Part shown: one piece after another, positions 42,158 through 51,667 of the stretch
How positions within the stretch are numbered: the stretch's first letter is position 1
Layout: each line of letters begins with the position of its first letter
DNA from: Streptomyces sp. NBC_00247
GTDB taxonomy: Bacteria; Actinomycetota; Actinomycetes; Streptomycetales; Streptomycetaceae
Assembly: GCF_036188265.1 (NCBI RefSeq)
Contig: NZ_CP108093.1
Location: 6,973,001-7,037,000 of the forward strand
Direction of reading: 5' to 3'
DNA length: 64,000 bases
Notes under the pieces: model-generated
The model's input: only the letters and a program-made list of their open reading frames with translations
What the model was told of the DNA's origin: nothing
The model's database searches: none
Position numbers and translations under genes: made by a program

Positions 42158-44728
42158 ATGAGATTCAGACCCGGCCGAGCCGCGGCGGCAGTGGTGGCAG
42201 GCATCCTCGCCATCCCCGTCCTGGGAGCTCCGGCGTTCGGCGCCGACGCACCGGTCCTGCTGTCGCAGGGCCGAACCGTGACGGCGTCCTCGGAAGAGAA
42301 CGGCGGCACCACGGCCGCGAAAGCGGTCGACGGCGACACCGGCACCCGCTGGGCCAGCGCCGCGTCGGACAACCAGTGGCTGCAGGTGGACCTCGGCACG
42401 TCCTCCACCATCAGCAAAGTGGTGCTGAACTGGGAGGCCGCGTACGCCAAGGGGTACCGCATCCAGGTCTCCGGGGACGGCTCCAACTGGACCGACCTGC
42501 GCACGGTGACGGACGGGGACGGCGGCGTCGACACCCTCGACGTCAGCGGAGCCGGCCGTTACGTGCGGGTGCAGGGCACCGTGCGGGCGACGCAGTACGG
42601 CTACTCCCTCTGGGAGTTCCAGGTCTTCGGCTCCGCCTCGGGGACCACGGACCCGGGTACGGGCTCGGGCCAGTGCGGTACGGCCAACGCGGCGCTGAAC
42701 CGCACGGCGACGGCGTCCTCCGTGGAGGGCGCCGGCACCCCGGCCTCCTCCGCCTTCGACGGCAACGGTGCCACCCGCTGGTCCAGCCAGGCGACCGACA
42801 CCCAGTGGATCCAGGTCGACCTGGGCGCGGTCAAGAACATCTGCCAGGTGGACCTTTCCTGGGAGGCGGCCTACGGCAAGGACTTCGCCATCCAGGCGTC
42901 CACCGACGGCACCACCTTCACCGACCTGAAGAAGGTCACCGGCGCCACCGGCGGCAACTCGTCCTACCAGGTGCAGGGTTCGGGCCGTTACCTCCGCATC
43001 GCGGGCACGGCCCGGGGTACCGCGTACGGCTACTCCCTCTGGGAGGCGGCCGTCCACGTGCAGGACGGTTCCACGACGCCGATCCAGGGCGGCGGTGACC
43101 TCGGCCCCAACGTCAAGGTCTTCGACCCCTCCATGTCGTCCGCGGCCATCCAGCAGCAGATCGACGCGATCTACGCGCAGCAGGAGTCGGCGCAGTTCGG
43201 CGAGGGCCGCTACGCGCTGGCCTTCAAGCCCGGCAGTTACGACGTCAACGTCAACACCGGCTTCTACACCTCGGTCCTCGGCCTCGGGAAGAACCCCGAC
43301 GACGTGACCGTCAAGGGAGTCAGTGTCGACGCCGGCTGGTTCAACGGCAACGCGACGCAGAACTTCTGGCGTTCCACGGAGAACCTCTCCATCGCCCCGT
43401 ACGACGGCACCAACCGCTGGGCGGTCGCGCAGGCGGCTCCGTTCCGCCGGATGCACGTCAAGGGCGGCCTCAACCTCGCTCCCTCCGGCTACGGCTGGGC
43501 GAGCGGCGGGTACATCGCCGACTCCAAGATCGACGGTACCGTCGGCCCGTACTCGCAGCAGCAGTGGTACACCCGCGACAGCTCCATCGGCGGCTGGACC
43601 AACTCCGTGTGGAACATGGTCTTCTCGGGCACCGAGGGCGCCCCGGCGACCTCCTTCCCCGAGCCCCGGTACACCACCCTGGACACCACCCCGGTCAGCC
43701 GTGAGAAGCCCTACCTCTACCTGGACGGCTCCACCTACAAGGTGTTCGTGCCCTCCAAGCGGGTCAACGCCCGTGGGGTGAGCTGGGCCAACGGCTCGAC
43801 CCCCGGCACCGCCATCGGACTCGACCAGTTCTACGTGGCCAAGCCGGGCGTCTCCGCCGCCACCATCAACCAGGCGCTCGCACAGGGTCTGAACCTGCTG
43901 TTCACCCCGGGCGTCTACCACCTCGACAGCACCATCTCGGTCAACCGCGCCGACACGGTCGTCCTGGGCCTCGGTCTCGCCACCCTCGTCCCGGACAACG
44001 GCGTCACCGCGATGAAGGTCGCCGACGTCGACGGCGTCAAGCTCGCCGGCTTCCTGATCGACGCGGGCACCACCAACTCGCCCACGCTGCTGGAGATCGG
44101 CAAGCAGGGCGTGCACACCGACCACGCGAACAACCCGACCTCGATGCAGGACGTGTTCGTGCGGGTGGGCGGCCAGTTCGCGGGCAAGGCCACGACGGCC
44201 GTCGAGATCTACAGCGACGACACGCTCATCGACCACACCTGGATCTGGCGGGCCGACCACGGGTCCGGCGTCGGCTGGAACGTCAACGCCTCCGACAACG
44301 GGCTGCTCGTCCACGGCGACGACGTACTCGCCACCGGGCTCTTCGTCGAGCACTTCAAGAAGTACGACGTCGAGTGGTTCGGCGAGCGTGGCCGGACGAT
44401 CTTCTTCCAGAACGAGAAGGCGTACGACGTGCCGAGCCAGGCCGAGTGGATGGACGGCAGCAGCAAGGGGTACGCGGCGTACAAGGTCGACCCCGCCGTC
44501 AACACCCACGAGGCCTGGGGCGTGGGAAGCTACTGCGCCTTCACCCTGACGAGCATCGAGACGGACCGGGGCTTCCAGGTCCCGGTGAAGCCCGGTGTGA
44601 AGTTCCACAGCATCCTGGCTGTCTCGCTCGGTGGGGCCGGGCGGTACAACCACGTCATCAACGACACGGGTGCCCCCGCGTTCGGGACGGACACCGTTCC
44701 GTCCATGGTGACGAACTTCTCCGGCTGA
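42158..44728 (+). CDS. Secreted two-discoidin, beta-helix protein
   Basis: This 856-residue protein has a signal peptide (to about residue 28), two F5/8-type C (discoidin) domains (about 35-165 and 180-310) and a long C-terminal part with the regular hydrophobic pattern of a right-handed beta-helix. It shows GH55-like phrases such as WRADHGSGVGWNVN and LVHGDDVLATGLFVEH. Close relatives are common in Streptomyces, where databases often call them adenylyl cyclase with no visible support. I infer an extracellular polysaccharide-acting protein bound to glycan by the discoidin domains; the catalytic residues and substrate are not known. AAGGAG lies nine bases before the ATG at 42158, so the longer frame from 41894 is rejected. 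Confidence 0.85.
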   Translation: MRFRPGRAAAAVVAGILAIPVLGAPAFGADAPVLLSQGRTVTASSEENGGTTAAKAVDGDTGTRWASAASDNQWLQVDLGTSSTISKVVLNWEAAYAKGYRIQVSGDGSNWTDLRTVTDGDGGVDTLDVSGAGRYVRVQGTVRATQYGYSLWEFQVFGSASGTTDPGTGSGQCGTANAALNRTATASSVEGAGTPASSAFDGNGATRWSSQATDTQWIQVDLGAVKNICQVDLSWEAAYGKDFAIQASTDGTTFTDLKKVTGATGGNSSYQVQGSGRYLRIAGTARGTAYGYSLWEAAVHVQDGSTTPIQGGGDLGPNVKVFDPSMSSAAIQQQIDAIYAQQESAQFGEGRYALAFKPGSYDVNVNTGFYTSVLGLGKNPDDVTVKGVSVDAGWFNGNATQNFWRSTENLSIAPYDGTNRWAVAQAAPFRRMHVKGGLNLAPSGYGWASGGYIADSKIDGTVGPYSQQQWYTRDSSIGGWTNSVWNMVFSGTEGAPATSFPEPRYTTLDTTPVSREKPYLYLDGSTYKVFVPSKRVNARGVSWANGSTPGTAIGLDQFYVAKPGVSAATINQALAQGLNLLFTPGVYHLDSTISVNRADTVVLGLGLATLVPDNGVTAMKVADVDGVKLAGFLIDAGTTNSPTLLEIGKQGVHTDHANNPTSMQDVFVRVGGQFAGKATTAVEIYSDDTLIDHTWIWRADHGSGVGWNVNASDNGLLVHGDDVLATGLFVEHFKKYDVEWFGERGRTIFFQNEKAYDVPSQAEWMDGSSKGYAAYKVDPAVNTHEAWGVGSYCAFTLTSIETDRGFQVPVKPGVKFHSILAVSLGGAGRYNHVINDTGAPAFGTDTVPSMVTNFSG

Positions 44729-44744
44729 TTCCGGGGTGATTGAC

Positions 44745-44813
44745 GGGTGACACCGGCTGTCGGGCCGGTGTCACCCGGCGAGGCGGGTGCCGGACGGCGG
44801 TCCGGTACCCGCC
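44745..44813 (+). terminator. Two tandem hairpin terminators
   Basis: The first hairpin has arms 44745-44757 and 44764-44776, a perfect 13-bp stem (GGGTGACACCGGC) with a 6-base loop. The second has arms 44782-44794 and 44801-44813, 13 bp with one G.U pair. They lie between converging genes and can stop transcription from either side. Confidence 0.88.
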
Positions 44814-44859
44814 TTCGTCGTTCCGGGACGAGGCGGCTTCTCGTCGACCTCGTCGAGGG

Positions 44860-45852
44860 TCAGCCCGCGCTGCAGGAGACCGTGGGCCAGGTCGTGGCGC
44901 CGTTGGTCTGGATCGTCACCCCCCAGTTGTTGCCGCTGCCGTTGGGCTTGGCGGTCAGTACCTGGGCGCTGGGATAGGACGCCGCGATGTTCCACGTCGC
45001 GATGATCTTCTCGGGGGAGGGGACGTTCATGGTGACGGTCCAGTTGGCGGAACCGGTGACGGAGACGGTGAGGTTGTAGCGGTCGCTCCACTGCTGGCCC
45101 GCGGAGAGTGTCGCGGAGCAGCCGCCGGTGCCGCCCCCGCCGCCGCTGGTGCCTCCGTCCGGTGCCACGGCGCGTCCCGTCTGCGGGGAGATCATGCCGG
45201 CGCACAGACCGCGGGCCGCCAGCCCCTGGGCGATGCGCGGGATCGCCGCGAGGGTGGCGGCGGGCCATTCGTGCATGAGGATGACCTGGCCGTTGGTGAG
45301 TCGCCCGGCGGCCTGGACGATCGCGTCGGTGCTCGCGCCGTTCCAGTCCTGCGAATCGACGTCCCAGATCACCTGCGTCAGACCGTACTTGGCCTCGACG
45401 GCCTGCAACGTCGCGTTGGTCTCACCGTACGGAGGTCGAAAAAGTTTCGGAGTCCCGCCGCCCGCCGCCGCGATGGCCTGCTGGGTCCGGGAGACCTCCG
45501 AGTCCATCTGTGCCTGGGTCTGCTGGATCAGGTGCGGGTGGGTGTAGCTGTGGTTGCCGACCCACATACCGGCGTCGACCTGCGCCTTCACCTGGGCCGG
45601 GTAGGAGGCCGCGAACTGGCCCTCGTTGAACATGGTCGCCCGCAGCCCGTTCTGCTTGAGGGCGTTGAGCACGGCGGGAGTGTGGTCGTTCGAGGGGCCG
45701 TCGTCGAAGGTGAGCCCGACGTAGCCGTTGCACGTGGCGGCGTACGACGGGGAGGCGGCTGTCGTGAGGGCGGCGACGGTGGTCACCGTCGTCATGATCG
45801 CCGCGAGGCCGGCGGCCAGGGAGCGTGGCGAGAGCACCGAGGGGGTTCGCAT
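44860..45852 (-). CDS. Secreted CE4 esterase/deacetylase with CBM2
   Basis: This 330-residue protein has a signal peptide (to about residue 39) and a NodB domain with Asp50/Asp51 in TFDDGPS and metal His101/His105 in GNHSYTHPH, plus RPPYGE and WDVDSQDW. A Gly linker leads to a CBM2-type module (about 238-330). This architecture matches the Streptomyces acetylxylan esterase/chitooligosaccharide deacetylase group; deacetylation of xylan is the likely job, with CBM2 holding cellulose or xylan. GGAGGA precedes the ATG at 45852. A xylanase-type CGAAAGTTTCG box lies upstream. Confidence 0.92.
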   Translation of the reverse strand: MRTPSVLSPRSLAAGLAAIMTTVTTVAALTTAASPSYAATCNGYVGLTFDDGPSNDHTPAVLNALKQNGLRATMFNEGQFAASYPAQVKAQVDAGMWVGNHSYTHPHLIQQTQAQMDSEVSRTQQAIAAAGGGTPKLFRPPYGETNATLQAVEAKYGLTQVIWDVDSQDWNGASTDAIVQAAGRLTNGQVILMHEWPAATLAAIPRIAQGLAARGLCAGMISPQTGRAVAPDGGTSGGGGGTGGCSATLSAGQQWSDRYNLTVSVTGSANWTVTMNVPSPEKIIATWNIAASYPSAQVLTAKPNGSGNNWGVTIQTNGATTWPTVSCSAG

Positions 45853-46760
45853 GTGTTCCTCCGTGGGGAAGGTGCGCCGCGGTCGGACCATGTCGGACGA
45901 CGGTCTCCGCGGCGCAGTGATTCTGGTCAAGTCCGTTGCTCGTATGTGGAGTTGTGCAAAGCGTCCGGCTCGACGCGTCAGGGGTTCCGGGTCGGCGATC
46001 AGTGTTGACGTGGCTCCATGGGCTGTCAATGGTTTCGGTCGCGATGTCGAAAGCTTCGAAGTGGCTCCATCGGGCCGTATCGGGAGTACCAGCAGGTCAC
46101 GGGCGTATGCCGGTCGCGCCCTTCTGGGGGACGCGGAAAGCGCAGGGGCGGGCGCGTCGGAGTGGAGCCACGACGACCGAAAGTTTCGACGCGTGTGGTG
46201 ACTCCGATCAGGGCTCGGTCCGTGTGACGGCCACTCGCGCCGGACCCCGCCCGGAGCCGGGAGGTGACCGATCGGCGAGTGGGCGCGCTCCCCGGGCGGG
46301 GCTTCACGCCGGACGTCCGCGTGGCGGGTGACCCCCGCTCGGCGCCGCTGGTCCCGTGTGTCCCTGCCGTCGGCAAGCGCATCCGCCGTACGTCGCAGCG
46401 CCTTCGGGTCGCGCACGGGGACGGAGGGTGCCGACCGCTGGGCGGTCACCCCAAGCAGGGGATTGGCTCAAAAGTCACTTGCGGACCTTGTCCGCGAATG
46501 GGGAGCAAGGGCGTTCGCGTCGGCGGCGAGTCGGAGTGAAGCCCCCCTCGACTGTCCGCCCTGTGCGAAGCCCTGCGTTCCACCGGCCTGCCGGGCCCGT
46601 TTCCGTCGTGTGAACGGTACGCGCTCAGGTCACGAATTTCTATCGTTGAAAATTTTCTGTGCACGACCGTTGTGACAGGGCTTGGGCTGTGGCTCAATGA
46701 TCGACCATGTGCTGTGCCTCGCTCGTCCGAGGCACTCAGCTCCTTCGTGAGGACAATGCC
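45853..46760. other. Long divergent regulatory region, CE4 / GH2
   Basis: These 908 bases hold no supported gene. The 9-mer GTGGCTCCA occurs at 46010 and 46061 and inverted at 46163-46171. CGAA-AGC-TTCG (46049-46059) and CGAAAGTTTCG (46178-46188) lie on the CE4 side. An AT-rich patch with the palindrome GAAAATTTTC (46648-46657) lies near the GH2 gene start. Confidence 0.55.
46178..46188. promoter_or_regulatory. CGAAAGTTTCG inverted repeat, xylanolytic-type operator
   Basis: This is a perfect CGAAA-G-TTTCG dyad, the box reported before actinomycete xylanase genes (CGAAA N TTTCG), and lies about 330 bases upstream of the CE4 esterase start. It may bind a xylan-responsive repressor. Confidence 0.6.
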
Positions 46761-49700
46761 ATGAGACGACAACTACCGCGCCGACGTGCGGCTTTGACGA
46801 CGCTCGCCTGTACGGCGGCGCTGGCGATGCCCCTCGGCATCACCATGGTCCCGGCGGCCGCCGCGGCTCCCGCCGGCCACTTTGCGTCCGAGGCCACGGC
46901 GCCGACGTTCGTATCCGAGAACCCGGCCACTCTGGTCCACGGGCTCAAGGGTGAGTACTACGCGATGTCCGCCCCCGGGGCGCGGGACTTCGCCAAGCTC
47001 GGCGCCACCGCCCTGGATCCGCAGGTCAACTTCGGGGACCTCACGGGTACTTTCCAGTCGGCCACAGGTCAGACCGAGAACACCACCGCGCGCTGGACTG
47101 GCCAGATCCAGGCCCCGGCGACCGGTGACTACACCTTCGCCGCGAGCGGCGACAACGGCTTCCGGCTGCTGATCGACGGCGTTGCGGTCATCGACCACTG
47201 GGTGGGTGACTGGGACGTCGAGCAGACGAGCAAGCCGGTTCACCTGGAAGCGGGCGTGAAGCACGACTTCAAGCTGGAGATGTTCCAGGACATCGGCGGC
47301 GCCAACATGTTCCTGCGCTGGTCGAGCCCGGCGCTCGCCAAGCAGATCATCCCGGAGTCGGCGTTCACCCCGCCCGCGGACTACGAGGTCTACCCGGTCG
47401 CCCTGACCGTCGCCGAGGACGGCAAGCGCCTCCAGGCCACGTTCGACGACAAGGTCGGCAACCTCGCCGCTGTGAAGGACCACCTCGTCGTCGAGGCGGA
47501 CACCACGCCGATGCCGGTCAAGTCCGTCGTCAAGGCGTCCGGCAAGGGCAACTCGCTCATCGTGACCCTGTCCGAGGCCATCCAGAAGGACCAGCAGGTC
47601 AAGGTCACGTACGGCACCGAGGGTGGCCTCACGGTGGGCGGCGAGACCGTCCCCGACATCAGCCGCAACGCCAAGAACCTGTCGACCAAGCGCCTCACCA
47701 CGGTCTGGGGCGACAAGCTCGACCGCAACAACCCGCTGCCCGAGTACCCCCGGCCGCAGCAGGTCCGCTCCCAGTGGAAGAACCTCAACGGCACCTGGGA
47801 GTTCGCCGGTGCCGCCGCGGGCGAGCAGCCCGTCTTCGGCAAGAAGCTCGGCGAGAAGATCACCGTGCCGTTCGCGGTGGAGTCCCAGCTCTCCGGTCTG
47901 GAGCGCCACGAGGACCACATGTTCTACCGCAAGCTCGTGACGGTGCCCAAGAACTGGAAGGTGGGCAAGTCCGGCAAGGACAAGCGGCTGAAGCTCAACT
48001 TCGGCGCGGTCGACTACAACGCGACCGTCTTCGTGAACGGCAAGAAGGTCGCCGAGCACACCGGCGGCTACACCGCCTTCGACGCTGACATCACCGACGC
48101 CCTCAAGGGCACCGGTCAGCAGGAGATCGTGGTGGCCGTCACCGACACCACCGGGGCCAACCAGCCCAAGGGCAAGCAGTCCTCGAACCCCGGCGGCATC
48201 GAGTACACGGCCACCTCCGGTATCTGGCAGACCGTCTGGATGGAGCCGGTCTCCACCGCCTCCATCGACTCGCTGACCACCACCCCGGACATCGACAAGG
48301 GCCGGCTCGCCGTCACCGTCAACTCCGACGACGCCTCGGCCGGCGCCCGGATCACGGCCGTCGCCCGGGACAAGAAGGGCAAGGTCGTCGGTACGGTCTC
48401 CGGTCCCGCCAACCGTGAGCTCAGCCTGCCGGTGGCCAAGGAGCACCTCTGGTCGCCCGACGACCCCTACCTCTACGACCTCGACGTCACGCTGACCGAC
48501 GGTCACGCCACCGACAAGGTGGGCAGCTACTTCGGTATGCGCTCGCTCAAGGTCGAGAAGGTGGGCGGCTACCAGAAGCTCACCCTCAACGGCAAGCCGT
48601 TCTTCTCGCTCGCCCAGCTGGACCAGGGCTTCTACCCCGACGGTCTCTACACCCAGCCCAGCGACGACGCCCTCGTCTTCGACCTGAAGGCGCAGAAGGA
48701 CCTCGGCTTCAACGCCGTGCGCAAGCACATCAAGGTCGAGTCGCCCCGCTGGTACTACCACGCGGACCAGCTCGGGCTCCTCGTCTGGCAGGACTTCGTC
48801 TCCGCCGGCATCAACAACGAGGCCGGCCAGCAGGCCTTCGTCTCCCAGGCACAGGAGGAGATGACCCAGCTGCACAACTACCCCTCCATCGGTGGCTGGA
48901 TCGTCTTCAACGAGGGCTGGGGCGAGTGGGACCGCACCGCGACCGGCAAGCTCACCGAGGCCGTCAAGGCCGCCGACCCCTCGCGCGTCGTGAACGCCCA
49001 CAGTGGCGTGAACTGCTGCAACTCGAAGGGTGACTCGGGCGCCGGCGACATCATCGACCACCACGACTACGGCAACACCGACCCCGCCTTCCCGGACGCC
49101 ACCCGGGCGGCGATGGACGGCGAGCACGGCGGCTTCACCCTGCGCACTCCCGGGCACATGTGGCCGGGCGCACCGACGGTGATCTACAGCGGGGTCAACG
49201 ACAAGGCCGCACTCACCGCCAAGTACGTCGAGAACACCGAGAAGTACTACCTCGAAGCGGCCGGAGCCGAGCTCTCCGGCTCCGTCTACACCCAGGTCAC
49301 CGACCTGGAGCACGAGCTGAACGGCCTGTGGACGTACGACCGTCGTGAGGCCAAGGTCGACGTCGCCGCGGTGCGCGCGATCAACGAGAAGGTCATCGCG
49401 GCCGGTGCCGCGGCCGGTCAGCGCGACGAGGTCAAGGGCGGAGCCGCCTGGAACCTCGACGAGAACAAGGGCACCAAGGCCGCCGACAGCGGTCCGAACC
49501 ACGCGCCGCTCACCCTGACCGGTGGCGCCTCGTGGACGCAGGGTGTCTCGGGTTCCGCGCTGAAGTTCTCGGGTGACGCCCAGTACGCGCAGACCGCCGG
49601 TCCGGTCGTGGACACCACGAAGGACTACTCGGTCTCCGCGTGGGTCACCCTGGACCAGCTGCCCAGCAACTACGCCTCTGCCGTCAGCCAGGACGGCCGG

Positions 49701-50057
49701 CGCACCGAGAGCCCGTTCTACCTCCAGTACGGACAGGGCGCGTTCGCCTTCTCCCTGCCGGGCGGCAACCGTGCCCGTGCGGTCACCACCCCCGAACTGG
49801 GCAAGTGGTACCACCTGGTGGGTGTGCGCCAGGGCGACACCATCTCGATCTACCTCGACGGCAAGCTCGCCGCTTCCGCCCCGGCCGGCGGCGCGGGTGA
49901 CGTGAGCACCGGTCCGCTCTCCGTGGGCCGCGCCAAGTGGAACGGCAACCCGACCGACTTCTGGAACGGTTCGGTCGACCAGGTACAGGTCTTCGACAAG
50001 GCGCTCGGCGCCGCCGACGTGAGCGCGCTGTACGCCGCTCACGCTCCGAAGGCCTGA
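46761..50057 (+). CDS. Secreted GH2 glycosidase with PA14 and LamG domains
   Basis: This 1098-residue protein has a signal peptide (to about residue 33), a PA14 domain (about 50-165), an Ig-like region, then GH2 sugar-binding, Ig and TIM-barrel domains. GH2 catalytic residues are visible: the acid/base Glu in IVFNEGWGEW and the nucleophile Glu in MDGEHGG. A concanavalin-like LamG domain follows (about 910-1095). GH2 includes beta-galactosidases and exo-beta-D-galactofuranosidases described from Streptomyces. The downstream galactofuranose-type importer makes the latter a good guess. The ATG at 46761 with GAGGA before it is favoured over the frame from 46707. Confidence 0.9.
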   Translation: MRRQLPRRRAALTTLACTAALAMPLGITMVPAAAAAPAGHFASEATAPTFVSENPATLVHGLKGEYYAMSAPGARDFAKLGATALDPQVNFGDLTGTFQSATGQTENTTARWTGQIQAPATGDYTFAASGDNGFRLLIDGVAVIDHWVGDWDVEQTSKPVHLEAGVKHDFKLEMFQDIGGANMFLRWSSPALAKQIIPESAFTPPADYEVYPVALTVAEDGKRLQATFDDKVGNLAAVKDHLVVEADTTPMPVKSVVKASGKGNSLIVTLSEAIQKDQQVKVTYGTEGGLTVGGETVPDISRNAKNLSTKRLTTVWGDKLDRNNPLPEYPRPQQVRSQWKNLNGTWEFAGAAAGEQPVFGKKLGEKITVPFAVESQLSGLERHEDHMFYRKLVTVPKNWKVGKSGKDKRLKLNFGAVDYNATVFVNGKKVAEHTGGYTAFDADITDALKGTGQQEIVVAVTDTTGANQPKGKQSSNPGGIEYTATSGIWQTVWMEPVSTASIDSLTTTPDIDKGRLAVTVNSDDASAGARITAVARDKKGKVVGTVSGPANRELSLPVAKEHLWSPDDPYLYDLDVTLTDGHATDKVGSYFGMRSLKVEKVGGYQKLTLNGKPFFSLAQLDQGFYPDGLYTQPSDDALVFDLKAQKDLGFNAVRKHIKVESPRWYYHADQLGLLVWQDFVSAGINNEAGQQAFVSQAQEEMTQLHNYPSIGGWIVFNEGWGEWDRTATGKLTEAVKAADPSRVVNAHSGVNCCNSKGDSGAGDIIDHHDYGNTDPAFPDATRAAMDGEHGGFTLRTPGHMWPGAPTVIYSGVNDKAALTAKYVENTEKYYLEAAGAELSGSVYTQVTDLEHELNGLWTYDRREAKVDVAAVRAINEKVIAAGAAAGQRDEVKGGAAWNLDENKGTKAADSGPNHAPLTLTGGASWTQGVSGSALKFSGDAQYAQTAGPVVDTTKDYSVSAWVTLDQLPSNYASAVSQDGRRTESPFYLQYGQGAFAFSLPGGNRARAVTTPELGKWYHLVGVRQGDTISIYLDGKLAASAPAGGAGDVSTGPLSVGRAKWNGNPTDFWNGSVDQVQVFDKALGAADVSALYAAHAPKA

Positions 50058-50063
50058 TCCGAC

Positions 50064-50102
50064 GGTGGCCCGCCGGCGCGTCCATGGCGTCGGCGGGCCA
50101 CC
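50064..50102 (+). terminator. Hairpin terminator after GH2 gene
   Basis: Arms 50064-50075 and 50091-50102 pair perfectly over 12 bp (GGTGGCCCGCCG), just after the GH2 stop at 50057. Confidence 0.88.
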
Positions 50103-50163
50103 CTCCCGGTGGGGCGGGCCGCTTCCGTGCGGGCCGCCCCCGCCGGTCATGAACCTAACGCCA

Positions 50164-50177
50164 CAACACCGGTGTTG
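50164..50177. promoter_or_regulatory. 14-bp perfect palindrome between GH2 and ABC importer
   Basis: CAACACCGGTGTTG is a perfect 14-bp palindrome about 370 bases before the substrate-binding protein gene. It may bind a dimeric regulator, but no protein is known for it. Confidence 0.5.
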
Positions 50178-50328
50178 ACCCCTCTCGGGCGGCAGCGGTG
50201 CTGTCGCGCGCCCGTACGCGGCGTGGGAGCGCGCCCTTGAGCGGCGCGGGCGTGTGGGCGGGTGCGAGCCGGGCAAAGGCCCCGTCCCCCGCCCCACGAC
50301 ACATTTTGGAAACGCATCCGTCGTGCTC

Positions 50329-50364
50329 TTGCCGTCGCGTCGAAGCCGCATATATAACGTTGTA
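50329..50364 (+). promoter_or_regulatory. Promoter with LacI-type operator for sugar importer
   Basis: TTGCCG (50329-50334) and TATAAC (50353-50358) lie 18 bp apart. TATAACGTTGTA (50353-50364), a near-palindrome with a central AACGTT, overlaps the -10 box. The LacI-family gene at 55512 in the same cluster is the natural candidate to bind it. Confidence 0.6.
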
Positions 50365-50535
50365 AACCGAGCCGCCGACAGGCCGCGCCGCCCCTCCCGA
50401 CCCCCTTCCGTACCCACGGACGAAGTCGAGGACAGGCACCCGGCATCAGCCGCAGATGAGCTGATGCCTCATCAGAAACAGCCCGACCGCACGTGGTTCC
50501 GCGTGCCGTCATCCCGCCCAAGGAGCGTCCCGCGC

Positions 50536-51627
50536 ATGATGATCCAGCGCCGATCCCGTACCATCGCCGCGGCCTGCGTGCTCGCCGCCACCGCAATGCT
50601 CACCGCGGCCGGCTGCTCGAAGTCGGAGACCAACGACACCTCCGCCTCCTCCGACACGGGGCAGGCCGCCCAGGCAGCCACCACGGCCCCCGACAGCACC
50701 TCCGGCTCCGGCTGCTCCCTCCAGACCTACGGGGCGCCCAAGCTCGACCTCAAGAACGCGATCGTCGGCTTCTCCCAGTCGGAGAAGGAGGCCAACCCGT
50801 TCCGTATCGCCGAGACCCAGTCCATCAAGGACGAGGCGGCCAAGGTCGGTGTGAAGAAGCTGCTCACCACCAACGCCCAGTCGCAGCTGTCGAAGCAGAT
50901 CAGCGACATCCAGGACATGTTGTCCCAGGGTGCGCAGTTCCTCATCGTCGCCCCGCTCAACTCGGACGGCCTGGAGCCCGCGCTGAAGGCCGCCGCGGCG
51001 AAGAAGGTCCCGGTCCTCACCATCGACCGCAAGCTCAACGCCGGCGCCTGCAAGGACTACGTGGCCTTCCTCGGCTCGGACTTCGTGGAGCAGGGCAAGC
51101 GCGCCGCCGACGCGATGATCAAGACGACCGGCGGCAAGGGCAAGGTCGCCATCCTCCTCGGCACCTCCGGCAACGGCGTCACCACCGACCGTACGAAGGG
51201 CTTCGTGGACCAGCTCGCGGCGAAGGCTCCGGGACTGGAGATCGTGGCCCAGCAGACCGGCGAGTTCGCCCGTGACAAGGGCCAGCAGGTCATGGAGCAG
51301 CTGATCCAGTCGAAGCCCGAGATCACCGCCGTCTACGCCGAGAACGACGAGATGGGCCTCGGCGCCGTCACCGCGCTCAAGGCCGCCGGCAAGAAGCCGG
51401 GCAAGGACGTCAAGATCGTGTCGGTCGACGGCACCCGCAACGCCGTCCAGGCCGTCGTCAACGGTGAGTACAACGCCGTGATCGAGTCCAACCCGCGCTT
51501 CGGCCCGCTGGCGTTCCAGACCGCCCAGAAGTTCTACGGCGGCGAGGAGATCCCCGAGAACGTCATCATCTCGGACCGCGCCTACGACGAGACCAACGCC
51601 AAGGCGTCGGTCGGCGGCGCGTACTGA
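50536..51627 (+). CDS. Sugar-binding lipoprotein of YtfQ type
   Basis: This 363-residue lipoprotein has a lipobox LTAAGC (Cys27) after a signal peptide and a Ser/Thr linker. The periplasmic-binding-protein type I body has VGFSQSEKEANPFRIAETQSIKDEA, LIVAPLNSDGLEPALKAA, VPVLTIDRKLN and YAENDEMGLGAVTAL. The pattern is closest to YtfQ, the galactofuranose-binding protein, and related galactose/ribose binders. It captures the sugar outside the membrane. AAGGAG precedes the ATG at 50536. A hairpin after the stop may keep its level above the rest of the operon. Confidence 0.9.
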   Translation: MMIQRRSRTIAAACVLAATAMLTAAGCSKSETNDTSASSDTGQAAQAATTAPDSTSGSGCSLQTYGAPKLDLKNAIVGFSQSEKEANPFRIAETQSIKDEAAKVGVKKLLTTNAQSQLSKQISDIQDMLSQGAQFLIVAPLNSDGLEPALKAAAAKKVPVLTIDRKLNAGACKDYVAFLGSDFVEQGKRAADAMIKTTGGKGKVAILLGTSGNGVTTDRTKGFVDQLAAKAPGLEIVAQQTGEFARDKGQQVMEQLIQSKPEITAVYAENDEMGLGAVTALKAAGKKPGKDVKIVSVDGTRNAVQAVVNGEYNAVIESNPRFGPLAFQTAQKFYGGEEIPENVIISDRAYDETNAKASVGGAY

Positions 51628-51667
51628 TCCGTCGTCCCGCCGGACACCACCTGAGGCTCTCCCGCGA

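Noticed and set aside
42047..44653. 868-codon frame opposite the discoidin/beta-helix gene
   Set aside because: Antisense shadow with Val/Gly/Asp/Arg-rich low complexity and no domain.
45437..45449. CGAAA-AAG-TTTCG dyad inside the CE4 esterase gene
   Set aside because: Three-base spacer and coding position; likely chance match to the xylanolytic box at 46178.
46773..50417. 1214-codon frame opposite the GH2 gene
   Set aside because: It is the G+C-rich shadow of a gene with signal, PA14 and GH2 motifs; its own sequence has no family pattern.
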